Under the pieces are notes generated by a model. The model had not been told where the DNA came from. It was given only the letters and a program-made list of their open reading frames with translations, and made no database searches. The translations under genes were made by a program, and so were the position numbers. From Aurantiochytrium sp. KH105 (Eukaryota; Sar; Bigyra; Thraustochytrida; Thraustochytriidae), in the NCBI GenBank assembly GCA_003116975.1, contig BGKB01000022.1:248001-312000 (forward strand): DNA of 64,000 bases, given 5' to 3'. Below, one piece after another: positions 1 to 9,972 of the stretch. Within the stretch, counting starts at the first letter, position 1, and the number at the start of each line of letters is the position of its first letter.

Positions 1-208
1 TGTATTCGAGATCAGCGAATTTTCGGAGAAACCATACGCCAATGGGCTCCTTGATGAGGGTGTGCAGGTCGACGTCGGCCATGCCCGTGACTTTGCGTGA
101 GGACAAGGTCCGCGGGAGCTCGGGAATGCGGCGGATCGGGCGCCGCTTCAGGTCCAGCATGGCCTCCTTGTACTTGGCCTCATGGAGGATGGTGGAGAGG
201 TCTTCCAT
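1..208 (-). CDS. G protein-coupled receptor kinase (GRK)-like, N-terminal 69 residues, cut by window edge
   Basis: The minus strand opens with ATG at 208 and stays open to base 1, giving 69 residues with the 3' part outside the window. It begins MEDLSTILHEAKYKEAML, which resembles the alpha-N helix of animal GRK2/3; GRKs use this helix to dock on activated receptors. At about residues 46-69 the segment containing LIKEPIGVWFLRKF looks like the opening helices of the RGS-homology domain that follows in GRKs. The family phosphorylates agonist-occupied seven-helix receptors at the plasma membrane. No kinase domain is visible here, so the call rests on the N-terminus alone; an RGS-only protein is the main alternative. 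No in-frame upstream ATG is seen. Confidence 0.55.
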   Translation of the reverse strand, partial: MEDLSTILHEAKYKEAMLDLKRRPIRRIPELPRTLSSRKVTGMADVDLHTLIKEPIGVWFLRKFADLEY

Positions 209-618
209 CGTGCTCCTGAGGTTCGCGTGCAGGCGGCCGGCCGCGTACAGCCCGATCAATGGCTGGGGAGGGCTCACAAGTCCAGCACGTGCGCCTGCGT
301 CTGCGTTCTCGCGACGCGAGACGCGGGGGGTAGAAGCGCGCGCGCCGAGGAGAGGAGGGAGGGGGTTCGGGGAGCCGGGCTAGGAGGGCTGAGGAGGTAG
401 GGCGGCGCGCGAGGGCGGCGCGCGAGGACGGCCCTGTTACGGTCTGCCTTGCTGGCGCGTGCCGCTCTACTATACTTATTAACGCCTGCCGAGGGGAGTG
501 TGCACCGCCCCAGGACGAGTAGGGCCAAAGTACGCGTGCGCTCGCCTGCATGTAGGTCGAAACGAATGAGTCGTCACATGCTACAGGGAGTCGGGCTCTG
601 GCGCTCGCGGGAGCTGGT

Positions 619-637
619 GGGGGGGGGGGGGGGGGGG
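619..637. repeat. Homopolymer G run (19 nt)
   Basis: Uninterrupted G tract about 410 bp upstream of the GRK-like start codon. Its length may be affected by sequencing error. Confidence 0.85.
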
Positions 638-3600
638 TGAGCACCGCACCGCCAGCGCTGATCAGCCAGCATCAATAGGCCGGACTAGGCCTTGACACGT
701 GAAAGAAAGAAATCCTGTGACCGGGCATGTTTAGCCAGGGCTGCGTATCACTTTCCAGGAAGCATTTCGTCCAGTTGGCTGAATCGCGACGATCATGTCA
801 TCGGCATCACGATCGTGTAAAACAGACCAGCTCCCCTCCTCAAACGTAAGGTTCTGCTTGACAATAAGGTAGAGTAGAATAACATTGGATGCTCACCTAG
901 CACGTGTTTTATTTCTGGAGCAGAAAGGCAGTCCGCACCGCGGGCACTTACCTCAAATGTATGAGGGAGTGGAGAAATTCGAAGGAGCGATTAATGCCTC
1001 GTCTTGGTGTCGAAGTAGTTCATGCATGGTGAAGTTATAAAGCCAAACGAACTCGCAGAGAAGAAGCAGAAGAAGAAGAAAAAGAAAAAGAAAAAGAAGA
1101 AGAACGAGAAGGAAGACAGTAGTTTTGCAGGCAGTGGAGAAGTGGAAGCACACGAGGATAGAGAAATTGCAATTTGCACACAGTGGACAATTGATTGTCC
1201 AAATTAAAAACTCCATCCAGCATTCTTCACGCTGAGATTCGTGATGAAAATTGTTCGCACAAAGGACGTCTGACGTGTCTTGCACGGCGATGGGCAACGC
1301 CGTTAGGAATAAACAAATTGTCGCGAACTTCGCACCATTTTCAACACGGCCTGAATGAATGTTGGTGTGGTGTTCCGGTTATGCTGCCTTTCATGGCTGC
1401 AGAAACAGTTCCATGGCAGCTCGGCGTGCCAAGGTTCAAAGACGGTATCCCCATGTTCCCCATGTTCACTGTGTTCCCTTGGCTCGAGAAGTCCCCTTGT
1501 TCCCGCACGGCCCTTCGAGGCGCCATTTTGTCCTGCAATTGATCCCTATCTTCCATGGATAGTCGGCAATTTATCCACCTTTTCCCTTCGAGACGCTGAA
1601 GCATGCACGCTTGCCACCATGTTCATTGCCATCTCTGCTACTCACACTGTCAGGCCCTGCTTCTGGCAAGCAGAGTGGCCATGGCCATGGTGGCTGACCG
1701 CTGCAGCTGCCGCTGACGAATGCAGTGCGTGGTGGAGCGACATGTCCCGAATCTGCAGCTGCGCGCCCTGCAGCTGCACGCGCCGTGCTGAACGCCTCGC
1801 TCGAAATCGCCAGCTAGCCGTTGGCCGAACCCCCGCCACCGAAGGCTTCGTCGTTCGCGGGGGCCGCCATTCGCGAATACCGTAGACGCGCACTAGCCGG
1901 TCTTAGCTCTCGGCAATTCCGACCGAAGACCCCGCCCGCGCGGCGGCGGCGACCATCTCCCCCGACCTGCCCCGGCTGTGGTGACGGCTGTGGGGCCACC
2001 ATCACCTGGCGCGCGAGGAGGTCGACCCGGGCTGAGGCTGGCTGGCTGTTTTCAGGTTCTCTTGAAAGTTTCGGTTTGTTGCAGTTTGTTTGTTCCGGCC
2101 GTGCGTCACAGCATCGCGCACGAGAGCGCTCGCTCCGGTTCTGGCCCTGCCACGATGGCCGTCATGCCGCAGCCGCTGCCGCTTGCTGCAGTCAGCGCAG
2201 TGCTTCGCGCTGCAGCGGACAGTGATGGGCGGGTGTGGAGGCAGCAGCGTACCGAACGGGGGTTGGTCCGTCTCCTCGGCCTTCAGCAGCGAGATTCTCG
2301 ATGATCATTCGCGGTCACTCCGCCGTTCTAACAAGAACAAGAACAGCAACGACAGCCGCTAGAGGCCGCGCGACACGAAACGACGAGCAAGCAAGCAAGC
2401 AAGCAACAGCAAGCTGCAGCTGCAGCTGCAGGTTTACTATACACTGCCAGCCAGATTGGGCCAGACTATCATCACTGGCACCTGCAGCATGACAAACAAC
2501 TCGACTTCTGGCCGCCAGTGGCAAGGAACGAAGTCGATGTCAGCCGCCCCTGCCCCGAATGTGTGCGCGCGGGTGTGCGCTCGCCTGCCTGCCTGCCTGC
2601 CTGCCTGCCTTCTTGGGGTCAAGTCCGGAGCAGGCTCGCGCGCCGGGGCGCCTTCGTCGCGCCAAAGCGCGTCTCGCAGTCGCGGTGCGCACGCAGAGCC
2701 TGCGTCAACGTGCAGCCAGGCCACGGAGAAGCATGTGCCGCCTCACTGCATCGTTTCTTTGTCTGTCTGTCTGTCTGTCTGTCAGGCGCCTCACTCAACT
2801 CTGTCCGCCGTGCGCCGCAGCCGCCGCCCTTTCTGGCACCGGTCCTGGCACGACACTGCGCCTCAAGAGAAGAGGAGAGGCCGCGTGGCGCCGCTGCCTG
2901 CAACTTGGCACCGGCAGCGGACAGATCAGCGTCGGGTGACGGAGTGAGGAATTGTCGCACGCACGCACGCACGGACACGGCGCCGCGCCTACGCGGCAGG
3001 AGAGCGGCGAGCGACTGGCGAGCGACGATCGATGGATTGACAGGCCGCCTTGACATTGAGTCAGGTCACCGTGGCCGCCGCGCGATGTAAAAATGAGATG
3101 GAAATAAAAAACGAAATAAAAATAAATTAGAATAAAAGCCAGGAATCCAGTGCAGGCGCCAGGCCCGCGACGGCGGACACAGGGTCTCTCGACCCCACTG
3201 GGGTGCGCAGAGATAATCCTGTCCTGCCCTCGTGTGTGCCACCGCACTGAGATATATAACAAGCAAGTTATGTGTGCGCGCTCGGGTGAAGAGCAAGTCT
3301 TTCCCATCTGCCGACGGCGCGTCAGGACTGCGGTGGGCGCCGAAATGGACATTTTCGACCGAACGACCGCCAATCCCGGGCGACAATCATCGAAAGAACG
3401 ACCGACAGTGAACCTTCTGAAAAAAGAAAAGAAAAGTACAAACAAAAGAAAAGAAATGAAAGAACGAACAGCGGCGACCGCGGTCGCTCTCGCCGCCAGC
3501 CAGCCAGCCAGCCAGCATGTAGCAGCCGCAGCCGCGCCCTGTCGCCTCGCTTCTTCATTTCTCTGCACTGCAGCCAGCAGCAGCAGCAGCCAGCTGCCAT

Positions 3601-3708
3601 GGCTGCAGCAGTGGCAGCTACACCGCCGTCGTTGTTTTCTTTTCGCGGTATACTAGCCTTTGAATCAATACACATCCCGCCGCCACCCACTTGCGCCACC
3701 TTTTTCTT

Positions 3709-3712
3709 TTTT

Positions 3713-3799
<87 letters not shown>
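3709..3799. repeat. (TTTC)n microsatellite, about 90 bp
   Basis: More than 20 nearly perfect TTTC units, about 0.9 kb upstream of the PH-kinase start. Similar tracts recur at 4428-4465, 44609-44693 (as GAAA) and 55048-55099. Confidence 0.95.
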
Positions 3800-4427
3800 G
3801 CGCCCCAACCACCGACCCTCGCGCGCCCTTCGTCGTGCGCCCTGTCGTTGGCTTGTCGGCCGCGTCGGGGCTTCGACACCGGCGTCGCGCGAGCGTCGCA
3901 AAGCGCGCAAGCAGGACGGGCACAGGCGCCCCGGCACAGCAGGCGGGCACAGCACAGCAGGCGGCCGCGCCGGGTCGGGTCGAATCGGCAGCAGGTTGGA
4001 TAGACGGCGCATCATCGGCGGGGGGACCAAGGGCGGAGGGAGCTGCCTGCCCAACGGCGTCGGTCAAGACCGCGCGCGGGCCCGAGGGTCGCGCCAGGGA
4101 GGGAGAGGGGAGGAGGCGCGGGGGAGGTAGGGAGGGAGGGAGGATGGAGGTCGAGCGGTACGGCCGGCTGCGACACGCGACGTCACCCCGCGGCTCCCGC
4201 CTTCCTTCCTTCCTTCCTTCCCTCCCTCCCTCCCTCCTCCGGCCCTCTCCCTCTCCGCGCCGGGATGGAGGCGAGCGAGGTCTTTGATCATTCATTCGTT
4301 CGTTCGTTCATTCATTCTTCCCTCGCCCCTGGAGCCTCGTTCCCAGTTCCTTCCTCGCGGCTCTCTCCCTCGGCTTCCTTCTTCCCTCGGACCGACAAAG
4401 ACCTTTTCTGCTTTCTTTTTTCTTTCT

Positions 4428-4431
4428 TTTT

Positions 4432-4463
<32 letters not shown>

Positions 4464-4465
4464 TT
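4428..4465. repeat. (TTTC)n microsatellite, short
   Basis: About nine TTTC units roughly 200 bp upstream of the PH-kinase ATG, probably in its promoter or 5' UTR. Confidence 0.9.
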
Positions 4466-4665
4466 CGGTCTGCGTGTTGATGCGCAAAAAGAAACCGCAT
4501 CGGCGGCAAGCGCCGCAGACCCCGGCAGAACAGAAACCAGGCTCAGGAGCCCCGGCGCGAGCGAGCGAGCGAGCGAGCGCGACGGCAGAGAGACAGACAG
4601 CCAGGCAGGCAGGCGCGCGAGCAGGCGGAAGGCGTCGCGAGCGAGCACAGCCAGCATAGCGCAGG

Positions 4666-6627
4666 ATGAGGTCGCTGATCGAGCGGCTGCCCAGCAGCGT
4701 CGAGGGGCGCCTCGTGGAGAGGAGACACAAGCATCTGGTGCTGCTCCCTTGGCAGCGTTCCCACGTCGTTGATGCGCGGGTCCGCGGGTCGTACCTGCTC
4801 ATCGATAGCGCCGCGGCCTCGGAGCACGCGCCGCGCGGCGCCCTCGCCGCAGCAGCAGCAGGCAAGAATGCCGTGAACGCCGACCTGCCGCAGGAGTCGA
4901 GCTCGCACGGCGTCAAGCCGCAGCAGGAGGCACAAGAGCACACAACCACAAAGGCCAAAGCCACCGATGACGGCGAGGCTTTGCGCGCAAACGCCGTCGA
5001 CCTAACGGCGCGCGCCCGCGTCGTCAACCTCGAGGGCGCCGTCGTGGCTGATGTGAGCACTAGCAAGGGGAAGAAGAAGCGCCATGCCTTTCGCGTGGCC
5101 TTCATGAATGAGAAACGCAAGGTCCACCATATTGAGCTCGAGTGCGAGTCGCAGGAACAGGTGCAAATGTGGGTCCGCGCTATCGAGCGCGCCTCGCACC
5201 GCGCCGCGCCGCGCAAGGACGACTTTGAGCCGCTCCTTCTCCTCGGCTCGGGCCACTTCGGCAAGGTCACCCTTGTCGCGCACAAACCCACAGGCACTGT
5301 TCTCGCGCTCAAGGAGATGCGGGAGGAACAGGTCGCCGCAGCGCGCATGGAGGCCGCGCGCATCCGCGAACAAAAGAAACGCAGCTCCAAAAAGAAGAAG
5401 TTCAACTGGAACGCCAAGGGCATCGGACAGCTCAAACTTGAGAAACAAATCACCGAGCGACTCCTGCTCGGCGAGCTCGTTGACGATCGCTGGGTTGCCC
5501 GCCTGGCCTTCGCCTTTCGCGAGCGTGGCAAGCTCATGCTCGCACAAGAGTTCGCCGCCCGCGGCGATCTCTGGAGCCTTATTCGCTCGCAAAAACGTCT
5601 CAGCATTGGAGCCGCGACGCAAATCTCCAGCGAGCTCGTGTCGGCTGTGGGGAGCCTGCACGCCCGCGGCATCCTTCACCGGGACATCAAGCTAGAAAAC
5701 ATTATGCTCGACACCGATGGCCACATCAAGCTTATTGACCTCGGTCTCAGCAAGCAGCTCTCGATCCGCCCCGTCATTCGCGATGACCGCAAGCGCTATG
5801 GCTTCACTTTTAGTCTCTGCGGTACGCGCTACTACATGAGTCCCGAGCAGATCAAGGGCACGGGGCACAACCTTTCCACCGACTGGTGGCAAGTTGGCTG
5901 CCTTATCTACGAGTTAGTCGTTGGCAAGCCCGCATTTTTTGACAAGAACACCGCCAAGATTGACGAGCGCATCCTCTCTGGCGAGGGCCCGAACATGCTG
6001 GCCTTTCGCAAGTTCGCCGGCGAGTCCCACCAAACCGAGCTCGCCTGCAAGCTTATCCAAAGCCTCCTCGTCCACGATACCTCGGACCGTCTCGGGGCCG
6101 CTGGCGCCGACGAGGTCCGCAAGCATCCTTTTTTCCAGGAGCTTTCCTGGTCCAAGGTCGACGCGCGTCAGGGCGCTGTTGACAAGGACATTGCCTCGTA
6201 CGTCGACTCGGGCAAGCCCGGTCACATTGTCGACTCCGAGGTTGTAGCTAAATACTTTCGTGACGCCAAGACACTCGACGGCGAGAAGCTCAACGACAAT
6301 CTCGCCATCTCTCTTAAATTGTCTTCCTCGGCCTCTTCTGGGTCTCTTGCTTCTGCGGATACCCCAGAGGTCGACCGGAACCGCTTCATGGTCGGTGGCA
6401 CCCGCAACGGGTCCACCGCCTCGGCAGCTACTGCCCAGTCGGATAAGCGCCACTCCAGTGACTCTGTGTCTACTTTGGCAACGTCCTCCAACAACACTTA
6501 CTCGGGTCGCCATGCCAAGCCTACGCTGCCCCGCCGGACTGAATCCCGCGGCCCGCTGCTCGGCTTTTCCTTTGCTGCGCCAATCGACACACTCATGGAC
6601 ATGAGCCAAGGCCTCGTGTCCTCCTAG
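4666..6627 (+). CDS. PH-domain AGC-family serine/threonine protein kinase
   Basis: 653 residues from ATG at 4666. Residues about 12-180 form a PH-like domain ending in the typical C-terminal helix (QVQMWVRAIERAS), broken by a low-complexity Ala/Gln-rich insert. The kinase domain follows: glycine loop GSGHFGKV near 194-201, the ATP-binding lysine in ALKEM at K216, HRDIKLEN with catalytic D340, then DLG (D358) in place of the usual DFG. The activation segment leads into GTRYYMSPEQI, and LGAAGADEVRKHPFF closes the C-lobe in AGC fashion. A Lys/Arg-rich insert sits between the VAIK lysine and helix C. All catalytic residues are present, so it should be active. PH plus AGC kinase suggests a phosphoinositide-recruited Akt-like kinase, but no clear FxxF hydrophobic motif is seen in the Ser-rich tail. 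Confidence 0.9.
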   Translation: MRSLIERLPSSVEGRLVERRHKHLVLLPWQRSHVVDARVRGSYLLIDSAAASEHAPRGALAAAAAGKNAVNADLPQESSSHGVKPQQEAQEHTTTKAKATDDGEALRANAVDLTARARVVNLEGAVVADVSTSKGKKKRHAFRVAFMNEKRKVHHIELECESQEQVQMWVRAIERASHRAAPRKDDFEPLLLLGSGHFGKVTLVAHKPTGTVLALKEMREEQVAAARMEAARIREQKKRSSKKKKFNWNAKGIGQLKLEKQITERLLLGELVDDRWVARLAFAFRERGKLMLAQEFAARGDLWSLIRSQKRLSIGAATQISSELVSAVGSLHARGILHRDIKLENIMLDTDGHIKLIDLGLSKQLSIRPVIRDDRKRYGFTFSLCGTRYYMSPEQIKGTGHNLSTDWWQVGCLIYELVVGKPAFFDKNTAKIDERILSGEGPNMLAFRKFAGESHQTELACKLIQSLLVHDTSDRLGAAGADEVRKHPFFQELSWSKVDARQGAVDKDIASYVDSGKPGHIVDSEVVAKYFRDAKTLDGEKLNDNLAISLKLSSSASSGSLASADTPEVDRNRFMVGGTRNGSTASAATAQSDKRHSSDSVSTLATSSNNTYSGRHAKPTLPRRTESRGPLLGFSFAAPIDTLMDMSQGLVSS

Positions 6628-7234
6628 ATTCGACGACCTCTTTCTTCTTTCGTTTTTCGATGAGAAAAGTCGGCCCTGTTTACTTTTGACTTGTAAATCC
6701 GTACACTAGAATTTCCAATGAATACATACGTAGCATGCTCCTTTTTTTTTTTTGGCAACGCTGACGACGCAAAAGCTTTATTGTTTTGCAATGAAATTCG
6801 CGGGAAACCTAATGGAAATTATTGTGGTGGGATTTGTCGTCAAAGATCAACAAACGTATCATCTGCAGCTGACGTTTAATCTGGGATCACACAAACCTGC
6901 TCTTCAGCAAGTAAATTGCCGCATCTACTTTTTATTTTTTAACATCCAGCCGCAGTCCGAGCTTCGAGATTGACCGTGAGTCAGAGTCTCAACGCCACCG
7001 TCACCGTGATTCCCTAATTTGGCCTAATTTAGGCCTCTTTCTTGAGCCGTTAGCTTCCGTTACGGATGATGAGTGCAGTCCAGTGCGGCGACTAGCAGTG
7101 AGAGTAAGTGGGATGCGTGCGCTGCATTCTGCTGCATGCATGCATGCATGCATGCATAGAATCGTTAATCGACGAACGACGACGGCAAGACCAGACGTGA
7201 ACGGGCTGAGGTTCTCCATCTCCCAACTTTTGCA
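6628..7234. other. Intergenic spacer, lower GC, with a TGCA repeat
   Basis: Spacer between the kinase stop and the CFAP300 start. It holds a T run near 6743 and a perfect TGCA tract at 7133-7157 about 80 bp before the CFAP300 ATG. No gene is supported. Confidence 0.7.
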
Positions 7235-8119
7235 ATGGAAATCGTCGCAGAAAACGGTGGCGCGGGGCCAGGCGGTGCCAGCAAGGCATCGCGCAAGCTC
7301 GTCTCGGAGTTGAATGCTCCCGGTGAGCGACACCAGTGGAGCTTCGTGCCCGTTCCTGCGCAAGATGCTGGCCTACTCGCCGACAGGGAAAAGCAAGAGA
7401 CGCTCATGCGGTGGGGACTCGACAAAACACTCATCCTCGAGCGATTCAGGGTCACCTCCGGCGGCAACGACCTCGAGGCCAACCCCGAAGCAGCACTGCT
7501 CGACTTCTTCAACAGCCCCATCGTGCAAGCCCAGCTCGCAAAGGCACGCTCCGCCAGCCAGGACACCAGGATTCGTGTTCCAACTGGCCAGTACCACAGT
7601 GTGCAAAATGAGCCTTTGCGAACAAATATTGTTGATCTCTCGTTCTTGCGCCGTCTCAAGGATCCAGAGCATCGGCTAGTAAGCGACAACGGTCACCTCC
7701 GCAAGTGCATGGATGAAATCCATGACGGCGCTACAAGCAGCACACTTCTCACGGAGATGCTTATTAACGAAGAGTCTGAACATGCCGACCTGTACACGCC
7801 AGAAGAGCAGTCTGAGCTCATTTTTCGGCTTTTTCGCTGGATTGCAGTCGGTGGTGCACTCTGCCAAGCCGACGACAACCTCGAACCTTACTCAGACATG
7901 CTCCGCGCGCTGTACAAGGAGCTTGTCCACGTCGTCAAGGACCCGGACACACAACAAATTAAAGTCACCTCTCAGCCCTTTCTCGTCACGGGTCTCGACA
8001 ACGAAGCAAAAGATCTATTTGCCCGACCGGACAATATGCACAACGTTGCCCTTGTCATTTTTCACCCGCGCCAATTTGCAGTTACCTACTTATCATCCTC
8101 CTTCATCCCTTTCTTTTGA
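7235..8119 (+). CDS. CFAP300: Cilia- and flagella-associated protein 300 (CFAP300/C11orf70-like)
   Basis: 294 residues from ATG at 7235, slightly longer than the roughly 267-residue animal protein. The C-terminal half carries the family signature: FRLFRWIAVGGALCQ, then LYKELVHVVKDPDTQQIKVT, and a final block with VIFHPRQFAVTYL where animal homologues have a short hydrophobic end. CFAP300 is a cytoplasmic factor needed to assemble outer and inner dynein arms; loss causes immotile cilia in humans. Its presence implies that the organism makes motile flagellated cells. No introns are needed. It converges on the RNPS1-like gene with only 54 bp between stop codons, so their 3' UTRs probably overlap. 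Confidence 0.88.
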   Translation: MEIVAENGGAGPGGASKASRKLVSELNAPGERHQWSFVPVPAQDAGLLADREKQETLMRWGLDKTLILERFRVTSGGNDLEANPEAALLDFFNSPIVQAQLAKARSASQDTRIRVPTGQYHSVQNEPLRTNIVDLSFLRRLKDPEHRLVSDNGHLRKCMDEIHDGATSSTLLTEMLINEESEHADLYTPEEQSELIFRLFRWIAVGGALCQADDNLEPYSDMLRALYKELVHVVKDPDTQQIKVTSQPFLVTGLDNEAKDLFARPDNMHNVALVIFHPRQFAVTYLSSSFIPFF

Positions 8120-8173
8120 CCTGCAAAGAGAGAGAATGAATGTAAGGGAAAAAGGACAGAAAAAAACAAAAAT

Positions 8174-9427
8174 CTATCTTTCGCTTTCGCTTCCGCTTTT
8201 GCTCCCGCCGCTGGCTTTGCTCGCTTCGTCCTGACGCTGATCATCCCTATCCTTCGTCTTCTTGTCCTTTTTATCCTTTTTGTCCTTGTTCTTTTTCTTC
8301 TTATCCTTTTTGTCTTTCTTGTCCTTGTGTTTTTTGCTCTTCTTGCTCTTCTTGTTTTTCTTGCTCTTCTTATCTTTCTTGTCCTTTTTGTGTTTTTTCA
8401 GCTTCTTCAAGGCCTTTTTCTCGGCCTTCTTCTCCTTTTTGCTTTTCTTCTTGGCATTTGTGCGGCTATCATCGCTTCCGGACGACCCGCTGCTGCTCCG
8501 CGAGGACACGGACGAGGACCGCGACGAGTACGAAGATCGCGACGACACGCTCGACCGTGAGCTCGAGCTCGACGCCGAAACGCTGCGATGCCGCCGTCGC
8601 TTTCGTCGCGCCGTCTCCTCCTCATCCTCCAATTCCACATTGTCGCTTCGCTTGTGAAATTGTTGGCGGTATGCGTCCACATCGGCAACGCCACGGCGTC
8701 GCAAGTCGCTCGCATTTGAATCGGCGGGCGCGCTTCGGTCTTGCGCGCGTTCGCGAAGATCCTGCCGGTCATCTTTCCGCATCGAGCGCGAACGGCCTCT
8801 TCGAGGGCTACGACTTCGACTTCTTCTTCTGTGCGCATACCGGTCCATCCGACGAGACGGAGATCGTGATCTTTCTCCATGACGACGTCGGTCCCGATCG
8901 TCTCCCAGACGACTTGCAGACCTGCGAGGAGAAGGCAACCTTTTTGCATGACGTGGAGGGCTACGCCCACGGGACCTGGATCTTGCGCGAGATCCTCCTC
9001 GCGACGATTCTCGCCCAGGCGATAAGGCATCCCGCATTGTGCCATGTACAAGGTGGGCGCGAATGGGCATTCCCGCGAGCTCGCCGCCTTTTTCCCAGCA
9101 CCAAAGAGCCTCGGCTGCCGCCTCCCCGGCGGCAAACTCCACCAAGACCCAGTGTCTGCGAAAGACAATCTCCTCGATTTTGCCGTGAACGCCGAAAATC
9201 TCGAGCACATGCGATCGCTGCAGTACGTCCACGCCCTCTGGGGCCGCCCTTTGTCGACGTCGTTTCTCTCGCCCCGCCTGCTCCGACGCAGCAGTTGCTG
9301 CCGACGTTGGCGGCGGTGTCGGCGCTGTAGGTCCTGACGGCCGCGGCCAGGGCTCTCGGCCCGCCGGCGAGTGCGTCACGCACAGCACCGCCGGGCCCGA
9401 GGGCCCGCGCGGCACGCCGCTTTGCAT
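8174..9427 (-). CDS. RNPS1-like RRM/RS-domain RNA-binding protein
   Basis: 417 residues from ATG at 9427; a longer frame starts only at GTG (9448), and the frame is open upstream to a TGA near 9560 without an ATG. The RRM half is recognisable: LQRSHVLEIFGVHGKIEE (helix 1 and strand 2) and HWVLVEFAAGEAAAEAL (RNP-1 strand and helix 2), most like RNPS1. An Arg/Ser-rich domain with many SRSRS runs follows, and the C-terminal 90 residues are almost pure Lys/Asp. RNPS1 acts in the ASAP/exon-junction complex in splicing. The RNP-2 strand (probably AVLCVTH) lies about 50 residues ahead of helix 1, separated by Pro/Ala/Arg-rich sequence. This could be a loop insertion or a retained in-frame intron. 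Confidence 0.75.
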   Translation of the reverse strand: MQSGVPRGPSGPAVLCVTHSPAGREPWPRPSGPTAPTPPPTSAATAASEQAGREKRRRQRAAPEGVDVLQRSHVLEIFGVHGKIEEIVFRRHWVLVEFAAGEAAAEALWCWEKGGELAGMPIRAHLVHGTMRDALSPGRESSRGGSRARSRSRGRSPPRHAKRLPSPRRSASRLGDDRDRRRHGERSRSPSRRMDRYAHRRRSRSRSPRRGRSRSMRKDDRQDLRERAQDRSAPADSNASDLRRRGVADVDAYRQQFHKRSDNVELEDEEETARRKRRRHRSVSASSSSSRSSVSSRSSYSSRSSSVSSRSSSGSSGSDDSRTNAKKKSKKEKKAEKKALKKLKKHKKDKKDKKSKKNKKSKKSKKHKDKKDKKDKKKKNKDKKDKKDKKTKDRDDQRQDEASKASGGSKSGSESER

Positions 9428-9972
9428 GGTGCGCGGTTCTTCCGCCACGGACGCAACGAGCTCGCTCCTCGCGATCTCGAGCGAGAGTTTTGGCGATGAC
9501 GATCGTGTGCCATCGCCCGCCGCACAGTATAACGCAACAAGTGTGCCTTTCCATAAACGTCACATTTGTTTGATTCGCAGAAATGGTCTCGTCTTCGCAG
9601 ACCTTGTGGCAGGAACGAAGGGAAAGCGCCAGGCCGGTGAAGACTATCGACAAGACCGACGAAATGCCCATCGAAGTCACGGTCGCTGTTTTGATTGCCA
9701 TTGGTTGATTGTTTGATTGTTTGGTTGATGTGAGAAACTCCGACGAATGAATGTCCGCTCCTGGGAAAATGCAGCGCAAAAACCAAAAGCAAGATCAGAT
9801 CGACACCTTGAAAAACTCGCACGGCAGAAGCGGCGGCGGCGGCGACGGCGGCGACGAGGACGACAACAAGAAGAAGCAGATCAGTGCGGCTTGGTCGCGA
9901 GGTAGGAGCTCAGTTGCATCTAGATTCGCGCGCTCGAGGTACGTACGAGCTTCGGAGACAACACGGGCCAAG
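9428..9972. other. Shared divergent promoter region of the RNPS1-like and first TPMT genes
   Basis: About 545 bp between divergent start codons. The plus strand is open from an upstream ATG at 9751, giving a low-complexity Gly/Asp/Lys-rich extension with no family similarity, so this part is treated as 5' UTR. A GTTTGATT repeat occurs near 9705-9725. Confidence 0.55.

Larger units (their letters stand above)
209..4665. other. 4.4 kb intergenic region between two head-to-head kinase genes; microsatellites, no supported gene
   Basis: No reading frame here has a recognisable domain. Contents include a G run at 619-637, an AAG/AAAAAG purine run near 1063-1110, CTGC repeats near 2585-2611, CTGT repeats near 2761-2783, a long TTTC tract at 3709-3799, CTTC/CTCC runs near 4201-4232 and a second TTTC tract at 4428-4465. 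Long open frames across the TTTC tracts encode only repetitive FLSF or KERK peptides and are artefacts. The region probably holds both promoters, but no core element can be assigned. Confidence 0.7.

Noticed and set aside
3591-4480. Long open frames on both strands rich in FLSF or KERK repeats
   Set aside because: They are translations of the TTTC microsatellites and flanks; no domain and mutually overlapping.
4308-5672. 454-codon antisense frame across the PH-kinase
   Set aside because: Shadow frame; low complexity and crosses a microsatellite.
9751-9972. In-frame 74-codon N-terminal extension of the first TPMT gene
   Set aside because: Gly/Asp/Lys low complexity, absent from copy 2, and it would bury a plausible mitochondrial leader that starts at 9973. 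Kept as an alternative only.
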